Shown here: piece by piece, positions 18,326 through 27,024 of the stretch
Numbering within the stretch: position 1 is the stretch's first letter
Layout of the letters: every line of letters begins with the position of its first letter
NCBI GenBank assembly: GCA_003133665.1
Contig: PKYK01000080.1
Coordinates: 1-61,676, forward strand
DNA length: 61,676 nt
Origin: Acidimicrobiaceae bacterium
GTDB lineage: Bacteria > Actinomycetota > Acidimicrobiia > Acidimicrobiales > RAAP-2
Direction of reading: 5' to 3'
Translations under genes and position numbers: made by a program
Notes under the pieces: generated by a model
What the model was told of the DNA's origin: nothing
What the model saw: the letters and a program-made list of their open reading frames with translations, nothing else
The model's database searches: none

Positions 18326-19228
18326 GTGGTCGCTATGTCCGAAACCGTTATCCAAGGCTCACCGCTCGACCCCGTTGATGCATTTCGCTCCCTCGCGCTG
18401 CCGGCGTGGGAGTCGCAGGGCGACTACGGCGACATCGTCTATGAAGTGGGCGAAGGAATCGCGAAGATCACCATCAATCGCCCCGAGCGGCGAAACGCCT
18501 TTCGTCCCCAAACCCTCTTCGAACTCTCCACCGCCTTCGAACGCGCCCGAGATGACATCACGGTGGGGGCGATCATCCTGACCGGAGCGGGTCCCGACGC
18601 GTTCTGTTCGGGCGGCGACCAGAAGATTCGCGGCGACGACGGCTACATCGGTGACGATGAGGTCGCACGCCAGGGCGTCGGTCGACTGAACGTCCTGGAC
18701 CTGCAGATACAGATACGACGCCTGCCCAAGCCCGTCGTCGCTTCGATTGCCGGCTACGCGATCGGTGGCGGCCACATCTTGCACCTAGTCTGCGACCTGT
18801 CGATCGCCGCGGACAATGCCCGTTTCGGTCAGACCGGTCCGCGGGTGGGTTCGTTTGATGGCGGGTACGGCTCCTCGCTGCTCGCGCGGACAATCGGGCT
18901 GAAGCGTGCCAAGGAGGTGTGGTTTCTCTGTCGACAGTACGACGCGCAGACGGCGCTGGACTGGGGCCTCGTGAACACCGTCGTTCCGCTGCACGACCTC
19001 GAGCGCGAAACGGTGGCGTGGTGCCGCCAGATGTTGACGCTCTCGCCGTTCGCGTTGCGGATGCTGAAGGCGGGCTTCAACGCCGCCGATGACGGACTCG
19101 CCGGAGTCCAGCAGTTGGCCGGCGATGCCACCATGCTCTTCTACATGTCCGAAGAGGGACAAGAGGGCCGCAACGCATTCGTCGAGCACCGTCAGCCGGA
19201 CTTCTCGAGATTCCCCAAGCGTCCATGA
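18326..19228 (+). CDS. menB: 1,4-dihydroxy-2-naphthoyl-CoA synthase
   Basis: 300 aa crotonase-fold enzyme closing the naphthoate ring from o-succinylbenzoyl-CoA. Seen: [26 protein letters not shown] (oxyanion and MenB-specific loop), [23 protein letters not shown], and the C-terminus [11 protein letters not shown] that separates MenB from ordinary enoyl-CoA hydratases. GTG 18326 or ATG 18335 could be the start; GAAAGG lies at 18316-18321. It overlaps menA in an ATGA arrangement. Confidence 0.95.
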   Translation: MVAMSETVIQGSPLDPVDAFRSLALPAWESQGDYGDIVYEVGEGIAKITINRPERRNAFRPQTLFELSTAFERARDDITVGAIILTGAGPDAFCSGGDQKIRGDDGYIGDDEVARQGVGRLNVLDLQIQIRRLPKPVVASIAGYAIGGGHILHLVCDLSIAADNARFGQTGPRVGSFDGGYGSSLLARTIGLKRAKEVWFLCRQYDAQTALDWGLVNTVVPLHDLERETVAWCRQMLTLSPFALRMLKAGFNAADDGLAGVQQLAGDATMLFYMSEEGQEGRNAFVEHRQPDFSRFPKRP

Positions 19229-20094
19229 GCGACGCTCCTGGAGCGATCCGCCGCTGGGTTCTCGCGGCGAGACCCCGGACGCTCCCCGCGGCGGTGGTCC
19301 CGGTCGCCGTTGGTTCGTCGCTGGTTCGCCCGGAACCTCTGTGTTGGCTCAACACGGTGCTCTGTGCGGTGATCGCGCTCGCACTGCAGATCGGCACGAA
19401 CTACGCGAACGACTACTCCGACGGGGTTCGCGGAACCGATGAGGTGCGCGTCGGTCCGTTTCGTCTAACCGCTTCGAGATTGGTTCGGGCGTCGCGGGTG
19501 AAGTACGCGGCGTGGAGCTGGTTTCTCTTCGGCGCCGCGGCGGGGCTGTGGCTGGCGTCTCGTACGTCGTGGTGGCTCGTACTCGTGGGCGTCACGGCCG
19601 TGCTCGCGGGCTGGTTCTACACCGGCGGACCGAAACCGTACGGTTACTACGGCTTTGGCGAACTCTTCGTCTTGATCTACTTCGGCTTCGTCGCGACGGT
19701 GGGCACGGCATACGTCCAGCATTTGATGATCCCGTCATCGGCGTGGTGGTTTGGACTGGCCACCGGCTCGATGGCCTGTGCACTGCTCGAGGCCAACAAC
19801 CTGCGTGACGTGCAGGGCGACCAGACGGCCGGCAAGAAGACCCTGGCCGCACGACTAGGACGCGAGCGTGCGTCGTGGCTGTACGCCCTGTGCGTCGCCG
19901 GCGCGGTGATCGGCATGGCGGGTGGCGGAGAGCCGCTCGTCGCGCTCGTCGCGCTGGCGCTCTACATCCCGGGCCTGCGCATGGCGTTCTCGCTGCGTAA
20001 CGGTCGTGGGCTCCTGCCCCTGCTCAAGATGTCGGCCCGGACGCAACTCTTTCTTGGAGCACTGCTGTTCGCGACATTCTTCGCGACCCGTTAG
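19225..20094 (+). CDS. menA: 1,4-dihydroxy-2-naphthoate polyprenyltransferase
   Basis: 289-aa UbiA-superfamily membrane enzyme attaching the isoprenoid tail in menaquinone synthesis. Prenyl-diphosphate/Mg-binding motifs [14 protein letters not shown] (residues about 59-72) and [11 protein letters not shown] (about 190-200) are intact. About eight or nine membrane helices. The start is ATG overlapping the menB stop. Its stop codon overlaps that of the convergent menH gene. Confidence 0.95.
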   Translation: MSDAPGAIRRWVLAARPRTLPAAVVPVAVGSSLVRPEPLCWLNTVLCAVIALALQIGTNYANDYSDGVRGTDEVRVGPFRLTASRLVRASRVKYAAWSWFLFGAAAGLWLASRTSWWLVLVGVTAVLAGWFYTGGPKPYGYYGFGELFVLIYFGFVATVGTAYVQHLMIPSSAWWFGLATGSMACALLEANNLRDVQGDQTAGKKTLAARLGRERASWLYALCVAGAVIGMAGGGEPLVALVALALYIPGLRMAFSLRNGRGLLPLLKMSARTQLFLGALLFATFFATR

Positions 20095-20843
20095 TCGATG
20101 AGGAAGGACCCAATTCGATCAGCCGCGCGTTGGGGCTGCTCGAGGTGGGCGGCGTGACCGGCGTCGGCAATGACGTCGAAGGAGCCGTGCTGCACGCCAG
20201 ACGCTATGGCCGATGCTTCGGCGACGAATTTGGCGTCATTGGCCCCGGCGAGGGCCAGCGTCGATACCGCGATCAATGGCAACTTCGGCGCGAGCCACTC
20301 CTGGGTGCCCGTGCCGGCGCGGCGCAACGACTCGGCCAGCCCGTGGGCGTTTCGCGTGCTGCGCGCAGCTCGCTCGAGCGGATCGTCAGGGAGCGAGGCG
20401 AACATCGGCTGCGCCAGCCACTCGCCGAGGAACGTTTCGGTGCCGACGAGATCGAGTCGATTGGCCAGCTCTTCATCACGGGCCCCTCGGGCACGCCGCT
20501 CCTCCTCACGCTCAATTCCCCTCGACGCTCCGAGCAGCACGAGTTTGCAGAGGCGACTCGGATGGCGCAACGCCAGGTGGAGGGCAACGCGCCCACCCAG
20601 GGAGTAGCCGCCGAGCGCGACGGGCTCGTCGGGAAGGACGTCGGCGATCAGGTCCGCGGTTTCGTCGAGGGACGCTCGAATGGAGTAAGCCGAACCGTGG
20701 CCCGGAAGGTCCAACGTCCAGAGTTCGTGCGCACCTGCCAGAATGGAACGAAAGACGTGTGCGGAGTCCCTCGTTTGGGTAAAACCGTGGAGCCACACGA
20801 AGGTCGACCCGGAGCCTTGGCGCTGGACACTGAGGAGTGACAT
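20091..20843 (-). CDS. menH: Alpha/beta hydrolase, probable MenH (SHCHC synthase)
   Basis: 250 aa. W-L-H-G-F-T-Q-T-R-D-S-A-H (oxyanion region), D-L-P-G-H-G-S, the nucleophile elbow G-G-Y-S-L-G-G-R with Ser, and the terminal histidine in D-A-G-H-A-A-H-L-E-Q-P. These match MenH, which eliminates pyruvate from SEPHCHC, the product of MenD. Position between menA and menD supports this over a generic hydrolase. It is divergently oriented, and its start overlaps that of menD. Confidence 0.85.
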   Translation of the reverse strand: MSLLSVQRQGSGSTFVWLHGFTQTRDSAHVFRSILAGAHELWTLDLPGHGSAYSIRASLDETADLIADVLPDEPVALGGYSLGGRVALHLALRHPSRLCKLVLLGASRGIEREEERRARGARDEELANRLDLVGTETFLGEWLAQPMFASLPDDPLERAARSTRNAHGLAESLRRAGTGTQEWLAPKLPLIAVSTLALAGANDAKFVAEASAIASGVQHGSFDVIADAGHAAHLEQPQRAADRIGSFLID

Positions 20844-22519
20844 TGCAACAGAGCGTAACGAGCCCGAGCGTCGTCCAAGCGACGTTCGCGGCCACGTTGT
20901 TCGACGAGTGGTGTCGCAGTGGTCTCACCGACGTGGTGATCTGTCCGGGATCGCGTTCCACCCCGTTGGCCGTCGCCGCGTCAGATCGCCCGGAGTTGCG
21001 GCTTCACGTGCGGATCGACGAGCGAAGCGCCGGGTTCTTCGCGCTCGGTCGTTCACTCGCGACGAAGCGGCCGGTGGCCATTGTCGTCACCAGCGGCACG
21101 GCCGCCGCCGAGTTGCACGCCGTCGTGGCCGAGGCCGATCTCTCCAACGTCGCGCTGCTCGTGCTGAGCGCTGACCGGCCCCCGGAGCTCCACGGTGTGC
21201 GAGCCCCTCAGACGATCGACCAGCGACACCTGTACGGCGCCATGGTGCGTCGATTCGAAGAACCCGGCGTCGCCCGCCCGGAGGCGGCCTCGACGTGGCG
21301 ACCGCTCGCGAGTCGACTGTGGCTCGACGCGCTCGGTGTCACGTCGCCCGCCGGACCGGTGCACCTCAACGCCGCCTTCGTCGAGCCCCTCACCGCAAGT
21401 CCAATCGATCTGCCACCGGCGCGCGCTGGGGCCAGTCCTTGGCGCGAGCACCACCAGAGCCAGAAGGCGGTCGCGGACCTCGACGTGCGAGGCCAGCGCG
21501 TCCTCGCGGTGGTGGGCTCGGGCGTCGAGGAGGCGACGGTGGCGCACTGCGTGGCGCTCGGCTGGGCGGTGCTGGGCGACGCCACGGCGCAAGGCTCGCT
21601 CGCCTACTTCGATCCACTGTTGCGTGATGAACGCTTCGCGACCGCGGTCGTTCCGGACCTCGTCGTGCGCCTTGGTGGGCTGCCGGCGTCGAAGGTCCTG
21701 CGGGAGCAGGTGCGCCGGTGGCAGGTGCGCGCGGTCGCCATGAATGGAGCCGGACCGGTGGCCGATCCCGATGGTCTGGTATCGGAGGTCGTCGAGGGCT
21801 TGCCACGACGTGACGAGGCGCGCTTGCAGGGTGACGCGACCTACGCCGCGTTCTGGCGCGAGGCGACGGATCGGGTTGGCGCCTGGCTGGAGCAGAGCGA
21901 GAACGACGACGTGTGGTTGAGCGAGCCCACGGTGGCGCGAGCGTTGGTGGCGGCCAGCGCGCAACATCAGGTGCCGCTCGTGGTCGGATCATCGATGCCC
22001 GTGCGCGATGTGGAATGGTGGTCGCCGCCACGACAGTTCGCGACGTACGCCAACCGCGGTGCGAACGGGATCGACGGTGTGGTCTCAACAGTGCTCGGCG
22101 TCGCCGCCGGTTCCCAGGGATTGGGACTGGTCGGCGATATCACGATGCTGCATGACGTGTCGGGACTGGTCGACGGGCTGGGCGACGCGGGGGGCAGTTG
22201 CGTGCTCGTGGTTGCCGACAATCGAGGAGGTGGGATCTTCTCCTTCCTCCCACAGGCCACCTCGATGCCCCCGGAGCGTTTCGAACGGCTCTTCGCCACG
22301 CCACGCCCCCATGACCTCGCGGTGGTGGCGCGGGCCTTCGGGCACATCGGGCTCACCGCGGCGACGCGTGGTGAGCTGCGAGACGCGATCGAAACCGGAC
22401 TCGGCCAGCCGGGTCTGACCGTGGTGGTGGCTCGAGTGCCGAGCCGCGAAGAGAACGTCCGCTACCACGAGGCGCTCAACCGGGCGGTGCGAGAATGCTG
22501 GCAAGCCGGTGACGAGTGA
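20843..22519 (+). CDS. menD: SEPHCHC synthase
   Basis: Thiamine-diphosphate enzyme condensing isochorismate with 2-oxoglutarate, about 558 aa. Seen: C-P-G-S-R-S-T-P-L-A near the N-terminus, the catalytic glutamate region R-I-D-E-R-S-A-G-F-F, T-S-G-T-A-A-A-E-L-H, S-M-P-V-R-D, and the cofactor motif G-D-I-T-M-L-H-D with V-V-A-D-N-R-G-G-G-I-F. TTG 20843 fits TGAGGAG (20831-20837) at the right distance; GTG 20837 is the alternative. The GTGA overlap at the 3' end couples it to ccdA. Confidence 0.93.
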   Translation: MQQSVTSPSVVQATFAATLFDEWCRSGLTDVVICPGSRSTPLAVAASDRPELRLHVRIDERSAGFFALGRSLATKRPVAIVVTSGTAAAELHAVVAEADLSNVALLVLSADRPPELHGVRAPQTIDQRHLYGAMVRRFEEPGVARPEAASTWRPLASRLWLDALGVTSPAGPVHLNAAFVEPLTASPIDLPPARAGASPWREHHQSQKAVADLDVRGQRVLAVVGSGVEEATVAHCVALGWAVLGDATAQGSLAYFDPLLRDERFATAVVPDLVVRLGGLPASKVLREQVRRWQVRAVAMNGAGPVADPDGLVSEVVEGLPRRDEARLQGDATYAAFWREATDRVGAWLEQSENDDVWLSEPTVARALVAASAQHQVPLVVGSSMPVRDVEWWSPPRQFATYANRGANGIDGVVSTVLGVAAGSQGLGLVGDITMLHDVSGLVDGLGDAGGSCVLVVADNRGGGIFSFLPQATSMPPERFERLFATPRPHDLAVVARAFGHIGLTAATRGELRDAIETGLGQPGLTVVVARVPSREENVRYHEALNRAVRECWQAGDE

Positions 22520-23256
22520 TTGCGACGCTGCCGAGTTCGCTGCTCGCCGCCCTGCCACTGGCCTTTGCGGCGGGCCTGGTGTCCTTCGCCTCGCCGTGCG
22601 TCCTGCCCTTGTTGCCGGGTTACGTCGCGTTCCTGAGCGGGGCGACGGGCAGCATCGAAGGTCGTTCGGGACGAGGTCGAGCGGTCATCGGATCGCTGGC
22701 TTTCGTGCTTGGCTTTGGCGTTGTGTTCGTGAGCGAGGGAGCGCTCTTCGGTAGCCTCGGCAGGCTGCTTCACACTCACCAGCGTTCACTCGAGATCACG
22801 TTCGGCATTGTCACCATAATTCTGGGGCTGTTCTTCACGGGTTGGTGGCCCTCGTCGTGGCTTCAGCGAGAGCGTCGGGTACACCGGCTTCCCCGGGCGT
22901 CGGTGCTGGGTGCGGCGTTGCTGGGTTTTCTCTTCGCACTCGGTTGGACGCCCTGCATCGGACCGACGCTTGGAGCGATATTGACGCTGGCGGCGTCGTC
23001 GGGGGCCACCGCGCTACGTGGGTCGATACTCGCCTTCGTGTACTGCCTTGGTCTCGGTGTGCCCTTTATCGTCGCGGCGCTCGCAACCGAATGGATGGCG
23101 ATAGCGTCCACGTGGCTCCGCCATCACCACAAGGCAATCGGTCGCTTCGGGGGCACCCTACTGATATTCATCGGGCTGGCTGAGGTTTCGGGCGCGTGGC
23201 ACAGCTTCGTGCTGTGGCTCCAGATACACGCTCCCGCCGGAACCGGACTCTTGTAA
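22516..23256 (+). CDS. ccdA: Cytochrome c biogenesis protein CcdA
   Basis: 246-aa thiol-disulfide membrane transporter of the DsbD/CcdA family, six or so helices. The two redox cysteines lie in S-F-A-S-P-C-V-L-P-L and W-T-P-C-I-G-P-T-L. It moves reducing equivalents across the membrane for haem attachment to cytochromes c or for copper-site reduction. GTG start overlaps the menD stop. Being in the menaquinone operon, it fits respiratory chain assembly; no ResB/ResC homologues are in the window. Confidence 0.92.
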   Translation: MIATLPSSLLAALPLAFAAGLVSFASPCVLPLLPGYVAFLSGATGSIEGRSGRGRAVIGSLAFVLGFGVVFVSEGALFGSLGRLLHTHQRSLEITFGIVTIILGLFFTGWWPSSWLQRERRVHRLPRASVLGAALLGFLFALGWTPCIGPTLGAILTLAASSGATALRGSILAFVYCLGLGVPFIVAALATEWMAIASTWLRHHHKAIGRFGGTLLIFIGLAEVSGAWHSFVLWLQIHAPAGTGLL

Positions 23257-23270
23257 CGAGAGCCGACTCG

Positions 23271-23276
23271 TAGACT
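23271..23276 (+). promoter_or_regulatory. Leaderless-type -10 box TAGACT
   Basis: Six nt (GGCGCC) before the ATG of tyrS. TTGTAA at 23251-23256 is a possible but closely spaced -35. Confidence 0.6.
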
Positions 23277-23282
23277 GGCGCC

Positions 23283-24566
23283 ATGATTCTCCGTGATGAC
23301 TGGCAGTTTCGCGGGCTGGTCCATCAGGTGACCGATGACACAGTTCTCGATCGGCTCTCGAGGGGCGGCGTCACCGCCTACATTGGCTTCGATCCGACGG
23401 CACCGTCGCTGCACCTGGGCAGCCTTCTGCAATTGTGCAATCTGCGCAGACTCCAGATTGCGGGCAATCGCCCCATCGCGCTCGCGGGCGGGGGAACGGG
23501 ACTGATCGGGGACCCGAGTTTCAAGGCCGTCGAACGTCCGTTGCTGTCGAGCGAGCAGTTGGCAGCGAACGTCGAAGGCATCGGGGAACAACTGGGTCGT
23601 TTCCTCGACTTCTCACCAAGCGCCGGGTCCTCCCGGGCGCTCGTGCTCAACAATGCCGACTGGTTGACGACCATCTCGCTCACCGACTTCCTGCGCGACG
23701 TCGGCAAGCACTTCACCGTCAATCAGATGATCGCCAAGGAGTCGGTGAAGAGCCGCCTCGACCGCGATGACGTCGGCCTTTCCTTCACCGAGTTCTCCTA
23801 CATGCTCTTGCAGGCATACGACTTCCTGCGTCTCAACATCGACCACGACTGCACGCTCCAGTTGGGTGGATCGGACCAATGGGGGAACATCACTATAGGT
23901 ACCGAGTTGGTTCGCAAGGTGACGGGCAAGTCCGCGGCCGGGTTGACCTCGCCGCTGCTGCTGCGCGCCGATGGCCAGAAGTTCGGCAAGTCCGACATGG
24001 GCAGCGAACGGGTGTGGCTCGACGCGTCGATGACCACTCCGTTCGCACTGCACCAGCACCTGCTCAACAGCGACGACGCGACGACGCCGGCGCTGTTGCG
24101 TTTCTTCACGTTCCTCGACCACTCCACGATCCTCGAACTCGACGAGGCGACGATCGTGGCGCCCCAGGAACGAAGGGCCCAGCGGGCCCTGGCCAACGCC
24201 GTGGTGTCCCTGGTGCACGGCGAGGCCGCCGCCCAGCACGCCGAACGTGCCGGTGAGGCTCTCTTCAGTGAGGCGATTGCCAGTCTCGATGAGACGACGC
24301 TGCTGCAGGTGGTCGCCGACGCGCCTTCGTCAACCATGACCCGCGGTGAGCTGGGTAACGGTATCGACCCGGTCGAGCTGCTCACACGCTGCGAGCTCGC
24401 TGGCTCCAAGGCCGAGGCGCGTCGATTCCTCGAGCAAGGCGGCGTCTACGTCAACAACGTGCGCATCGAGCCGTCACAGTCGATTGATCTCACAAACGTG
24501 CTGCACGACCGCTACCTCGTTGTTCGCCGCGGGCGACGTCAGCAGCACCTCGTGGTCATCACGTGA
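23283..24566 (+). CDS. tyrS: Tyrosyl-tRNA synthetase
   Basis: 427 aa class I synthetase. G-F-D-P-T-A-P-S-L-H-L-G-S (HIGH-type motif, residues about 37-49), G-G-S-D-Q-W-G-N-I, and K-F-G-K-S-D (KMSKS-type), followed by a C-terminal S4 RNA-binding domain (E-A-R-R-F-L-E-Q-G-G-V-Y-V-N). It charges tRNA-Tyr. A TAGACT box 6 nt upstream with no ribosome binding site suggests leaderless mRNA. No T-box was seen. Confidence 0.97.
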   Translation: MILRDDWQFRGLVHQVTDDTVLDRLSRGGVTAYIGFDPTAPSLHLGSLLQLCNLRRLQIAGNRPIALAGGGTGLIGDPSFKAVERPLLSSEQLAANVEGIGEQLGRFLDFSPSAGSSRALVLNNADWLTTISLTDFLRDVGKHFTVNQMIAKESVKSRLDRDDVGLSFTEFSYMLLQAYDFLRLNIDHDCTLQLGGSDQWGNITIGTELVRKVTGKSAAGLTSPLLLRADGQKFGKSDMGSERVWLDASMTTPFALHQHLLNSDDATTPALLRFFTFLDHSTILELDEATIVAPQERRAQRALANAVVSLVHGEAAAQHAERAGEALFSEAIASLDETTLLQVVADAPSSTMTRGELGNGIDPVELLTRCELAGSKAEARRFLEQGGVYVNNVRIEPSQSIDLTNVLHDRYLVVRRGRRQQHLVVIT

Positions 24567-25000
24567 GCCGACGCCTCACGGCGTTGCTCGTAGCGGGACT
24601 CACCCTGGGCGCCTGCGGGACGGTGAGTGCGTCGTCCGCGCTGCAGTCGTGGGTGAGCCAGAGCAACTTCCGCTCGGCGGTGTCGTCGCTGCGCGCCGAC
24701 GCGGCTCACTCGGCGGCGGCCCTTCGCGATGCCGGTTCTACGAGCAACGACCTGCACACCGTTTGTGCGGTGCTGAATCTCGAGTCACTGCAAGCCAACG
24801 CCTCCCTGCCGACACCGGACAGCCAGGCGACGGCACTGCTTTCGCGTGCCTACGACAACTTCGGGGCGGGAGCAATCGAGTGCTACCACGCCTCGAGCAG
24901 CGCCAGCGCGAGGGCGAAAGCCCTCGCATCGCTGGAGGCCGCGGTGGGTGCGCTCTCCGAGGCCACCGCCCGCATCGACGCCGCGACGGCGAAGTCCTAG
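24563..25000 (+). CDS. Putative lipoprotein, 145 aa
   Basis: Starts with GTG overlapping the tyrS stop (GTGA). The N-terminus S-R-R-L-T-A-L-L-V-A-G-L-T-L-G-A-C is a lipoprotein signal with lipobox L-G-A-C, Cys at residue 17. The rest is a small alanine/serine-rich helical domain with cysteines in H-T-V-C-A-V and I-E-C-Y-H. Probably anchored on the outer face of the membrane. Function unknown. Its TAG stop is shared with the convergent gene through CTAG. Confidence 0.7.
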   Translation: MSRRLTALLVAGLTLGACGTVSASSALQSWVSQSNFRSAVSSLRADAAHSAAALRDAGSTSNDLHTVCAVLNLESLQANASLPTPDSQATALLSRAYDNFGAGAIECYHASSSASARAKALASLEAAVGALSEATARIDAATAKS

Positions 25001-25224
25001 TCCGAGGTCGGCGGACGCAGGTCGATTTCGAGTCGCAAGATGCCGTTCTCGAGGGTGGCCGTGGCGTCGCCCAGCATGGCGTAGTCCTGGAAGTCGAGTT
25101 TCGCCGATTCGATGAAACGCTGACGGTCAGGCCCTTCTACCGGCGGAAGACCCCGCCGCTTCACGGCCTCAGCCCTCTCGCGGAATCGAAGGATCATCTC
25201 GTTGGGGTCAAAGACATCGCTCAC
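24997..25224 (-). CDS. Small conserved hypothetical protein, 75 aa
   Basis: Begins V-S-D-V-F-D-P-N-E-M-I-L-R-F-R-E-R-A-E-A, an amphipathic helix, then D-F-Q-D-Y-A-M-L-G-D-A and a beta hairpin (T-L-E-N-G-I-L-R-L-E-I-D-L-R). No cysteines or membrane segment. GTG start with TATCAT exactly 6 nt upstream. Function unknown; the strong promoter-like box and coding composition support it as a real gene. Confidence 0.7.
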   Translation of the reverse strand: MSDVFDPNEMILRFRERAEAVKRRGLPPVEGPDRQRFIESAKLDFQDYAMLGDATATLENGILRLEIDLRPPTSD

Positions 25225-25230
25225 AATGCG

Positions 25231-25236
25231 ATGATA
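25231..25236 (-). promoter_or_regulatory. Leaderless-type -10 box TATCAT
   Basis: Six nt (CGCATT) before the GTG of the 75-aa gene. Confidence 0.6.
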
Positions 25237-25337
25237 GGGCTCGCCGGCAGGGCCGAGTTGGTATCATGGCTACTCGGCGCAGTGTCGCTACGCCGCGGTC
25301 GCCGCCAGTGTTGGCCCGCGACCAGTGAGGAGTTGAC

Positions 25338-25550
25338 GTGAAAAAGGGCCGCCATCGTCGGTTTGTGGAAGCTCGCGAACTAAAGCGCTCAACGGGACCT
25401 CGCGCCACCACGTGTGTGGAGTGCGGTGCGGCGCCCGAAGACGTGCACGCCGAATGGTGTCTCGCCGAGGAGGATCGTTTCGACGAGATCCTCGGATCGC
25501 TGCCCCGTACCTCCTTCAACGATGAAGACCCCCTGACGGCTGAGGGTTAG
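25338..25550 (+). CDS. Small putative zinc-ribbon protein, 70 aa
   Basis: GTG start with GAGGAG at 25326-25331. Basic N-terminus (K-K-G-R-H-R-R-F), then C-V-E-C and H-A-E-W-C about 12 residues on, a possible zinc-binding set, and an acidic C-terminus. Function unknown. The stop overlaps that of the convergent cysteine-rich gene. The upstream TATCAT at 25261-25266 could be its -10. Confidence 0.6.
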   Translation: MKKGRHRRFVEARELKRSTGPRATTCVECGAAPEDVHAEWCLAEEDRFDEILGSLPRTSFNDEDPLTAEG

Positions 25551-26287
25551 GACTTACGCCGCAGCACCGGGTGCGCGAGACGCGTCGCCTTGGGTTGCGC
25601 GGCTCGGTGATTGAGGTGCGCGAGAAGTTGGTCGTAGACCAACTGTCCCGTCATCGCCACGAGCTCTTCACTCATTGAATCGACGACCCGGTTCTTGCCC
25701 ACGAACGCCTCGGGGGCTTCGGTGCACCACCAGTGGAACTCGGCGCCGCCCGCGCCCCAGTCACTGCGGTTCCATTGGGCGATCCTCGTGATGACGTGGC
25801 CGCTGTCGGTCACCTCATCGTCACGCCGCAAGGGCAGCTGCCAGCAGACCTCGGGCTTCAGCGGGATGTAACTCTCGTCGTTGTCCAAGGCGAGCACGTG
25901 CAGCGCACAGCCCGCTCCCCGGTGGAAGTCGGGTCGGTTGAGAAAGATGCAGGCGTCCTTCACGATCCGGGTGACGATTTCGCCGTTCTTCTTGACGCGC
26001 GTCGTACCCTCCGTGCCCCTGGACTTGAACTGCCACTGGTCCGGCGTCAGTCGTTTGGCGGCCTTTTCCACCCGGCGACGATCCTTCTCATCGGTGAAGT
26101 GCGCGCCGTAGCTGCAGCAGCCCTGGACCAGCTCGGGGGTGGGGCCCGTGAGGACGCCCTGACAGCCGTTGCCGAAGATGCAGGTCCAATTGCTCTCGAG
26201 GAAGGTCACGTCAAACATCCACGTCCGCTGGCGTTTCGTATCCTCGAAGCTGATCCACTCGTGGGCGTCATTGGGTATTGAAGTCAC
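25547..26287 (-). CDS. Cysteine-rich conserved hypothetical protein
   Basis: 246 aa. Cysteines cluster in W-T-C-I-F-G-N-G-C, Q-G-C-C-S-Y-G-A-H, D-A-C-I-F-L and G-A-G-C-A-L-H, with more in E-V-C-W and W-W-C. This spacing resembles metal- or Fe-S-binding proteins of the YkgJ/DUF3109 type, but I cannot confirm the family. No signal peptide. GTG start with TAAGTT exactly 6 nt upstream. It is divergent from the NfuA-like gene, which hints at a shared Fe-S context. Confidence 0.65.
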   Translation of the reverse strand: MTSIPNDAHEWISFEDTKRQRTWMFDVTFLESNWTCIFGNGCQGVLTGPTPELVQGCCSYGAHFTDEKDRRRVEKAAKRLTPDQWQFKSRGTEGTTRVKKNGEIVTRIVKDACIFLNRPDFHRGAGCALHVLALDNDESYIPLKPEVCWQLPLRRDDEVTDSGHVITRIAQWNRSDWGAGGAEFHWWCTEAPEAFVGKNRVVDSMSEELVAMTGQLVYDQLLAHLNHRAAQPKATRLAHPVLRRKS

Positions 26288-26293
26288 AGGGAG

Positions 26294-26299
26294 AACTTA
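26294..26299 (-). promoter_or_regulatory. Leaderless-type -10 box TAAGTT
   Basis: Six nt (CTCCCT) before the GTG of the cysteine-rich gene. Confidence 0.5.
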
Positions 26300-26328
26300 G
26301 TGCGCGCGAGATGTTCCGCACGCACCTC

Positions 26329-26334
26329 TAGACT
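26329..26334 (+). promoter_or_regulatory. Leaderless-type -10 box TAGACT
   Basis: Six nt (TGACGC) before the ATG of the NfuA-like gene. Confidence 0.6.
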
Positions 26335-26340
26335 TGACGC

Positions 26341-26994
26341 ATGACTAGCGTCGAGACTTTTGACATCCTGACCCTCACCGACGAAGCGCGAAACGTCGTG
26401 CTCGACGCACTGGCGAATGAAGCCCAGAGTGAAGGTCTCGCCCTCTTCGTGGAAGTGACGGGAACCCGGGGCGGGGGATACGCCTACGACCTCTACTTCT
26501 CGGATCGCGCCGATGCCCCCACTGACGCGACCATTGGCCGCGACGGGGACGTCACCATCGTGATTCCTTCGCCCAGCGTCGAGCGCCTGCGGGGGAGTCG
26601 CCTGGAGTTCGCGAGCGACGGGGGCGGGGGACTGGTACTCGTGAACCCCAACGTTCCCTCACCCGAGGAGGCGAATCCCGGCGTGCCCGCCGACATCCTG
26701 GCCCTGGGGATCGATGGCCCGATGGCGCTGTTCGCCGTCGACGTGCTCGAACAGAGCGTGAACCCCTCCATAGCGAGCCACGGCGGCCGCGCCGATCTCG
26801 TGGCGCTCGATGAAGAGAAGAAGGTCGCGTACGTCAAGCTGTCGGGTGGCTGTCAGGGTTGTGCGATGAGTCGTATGACGCTGTCCCAGGGCATCGAGAC
26901 AGCGTTGCGTGAGGCCATCCCCGAACTCGAAGGCGTCATCGACGTCACCGACCACGCGTCGGGCGTGAACCCCTTTTACGCCAACGAGAACTAG
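26341..26994 (+). CDS. NfuA-like iron-sulfur carrier protein
   Basis: 217 aa. The N-terminal half has the A-type carrier (IscA/HesB) pattern, G-G-G-Y-A-Y-D-L-Y-F and E-F-A-S-D-G-G, but without the A-type cysteines, as in NfuA. The C-terminal half is a NifU-type domain with L-S-G-G-C-Q-G-C-A-M-S (C-x-x-C that binds a 4Fe-4S cluster). It probably delivers clusters to apoproteins. A stretch between the domains (N-P-G-V-P-A-D-I-L-A-L-G-I-D-G) is a linker. Confidence 0.85.
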   Translation: MTSVETFDILTLTDEARNVVLDALANEAQSEGLALFVEVTGTRGGGYAYDLYFSDRADAPTDATIGRDGDVTIVIPSPSVERLRGSRLEFASDGGGGLVLVNPNVPSPEEANPGVPADILALGIDGPMALFAVDVLEQSVNPSIASHGGRADLVALDEEKKVAYVKLSGGCQGCAMSRMTLSQGIETALREAIPELEGVIDVTDHASGVNPFYANEN

Positions 26995-27012
26995 TCCGTG
27001 GGGCGTACGCCC

Positions 27013-27018
27013 TAGAAT
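27013..27018 (+). promoter_or_regulatory. Leaderless-type -10 box TAGAAT
   Basis: Six nt (TGGACA) before the ATG of aroC. It probably drives the aroC-K-B-Q run. Confidence 0.6.
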
Positions 27019-27024
27019 TGGACA

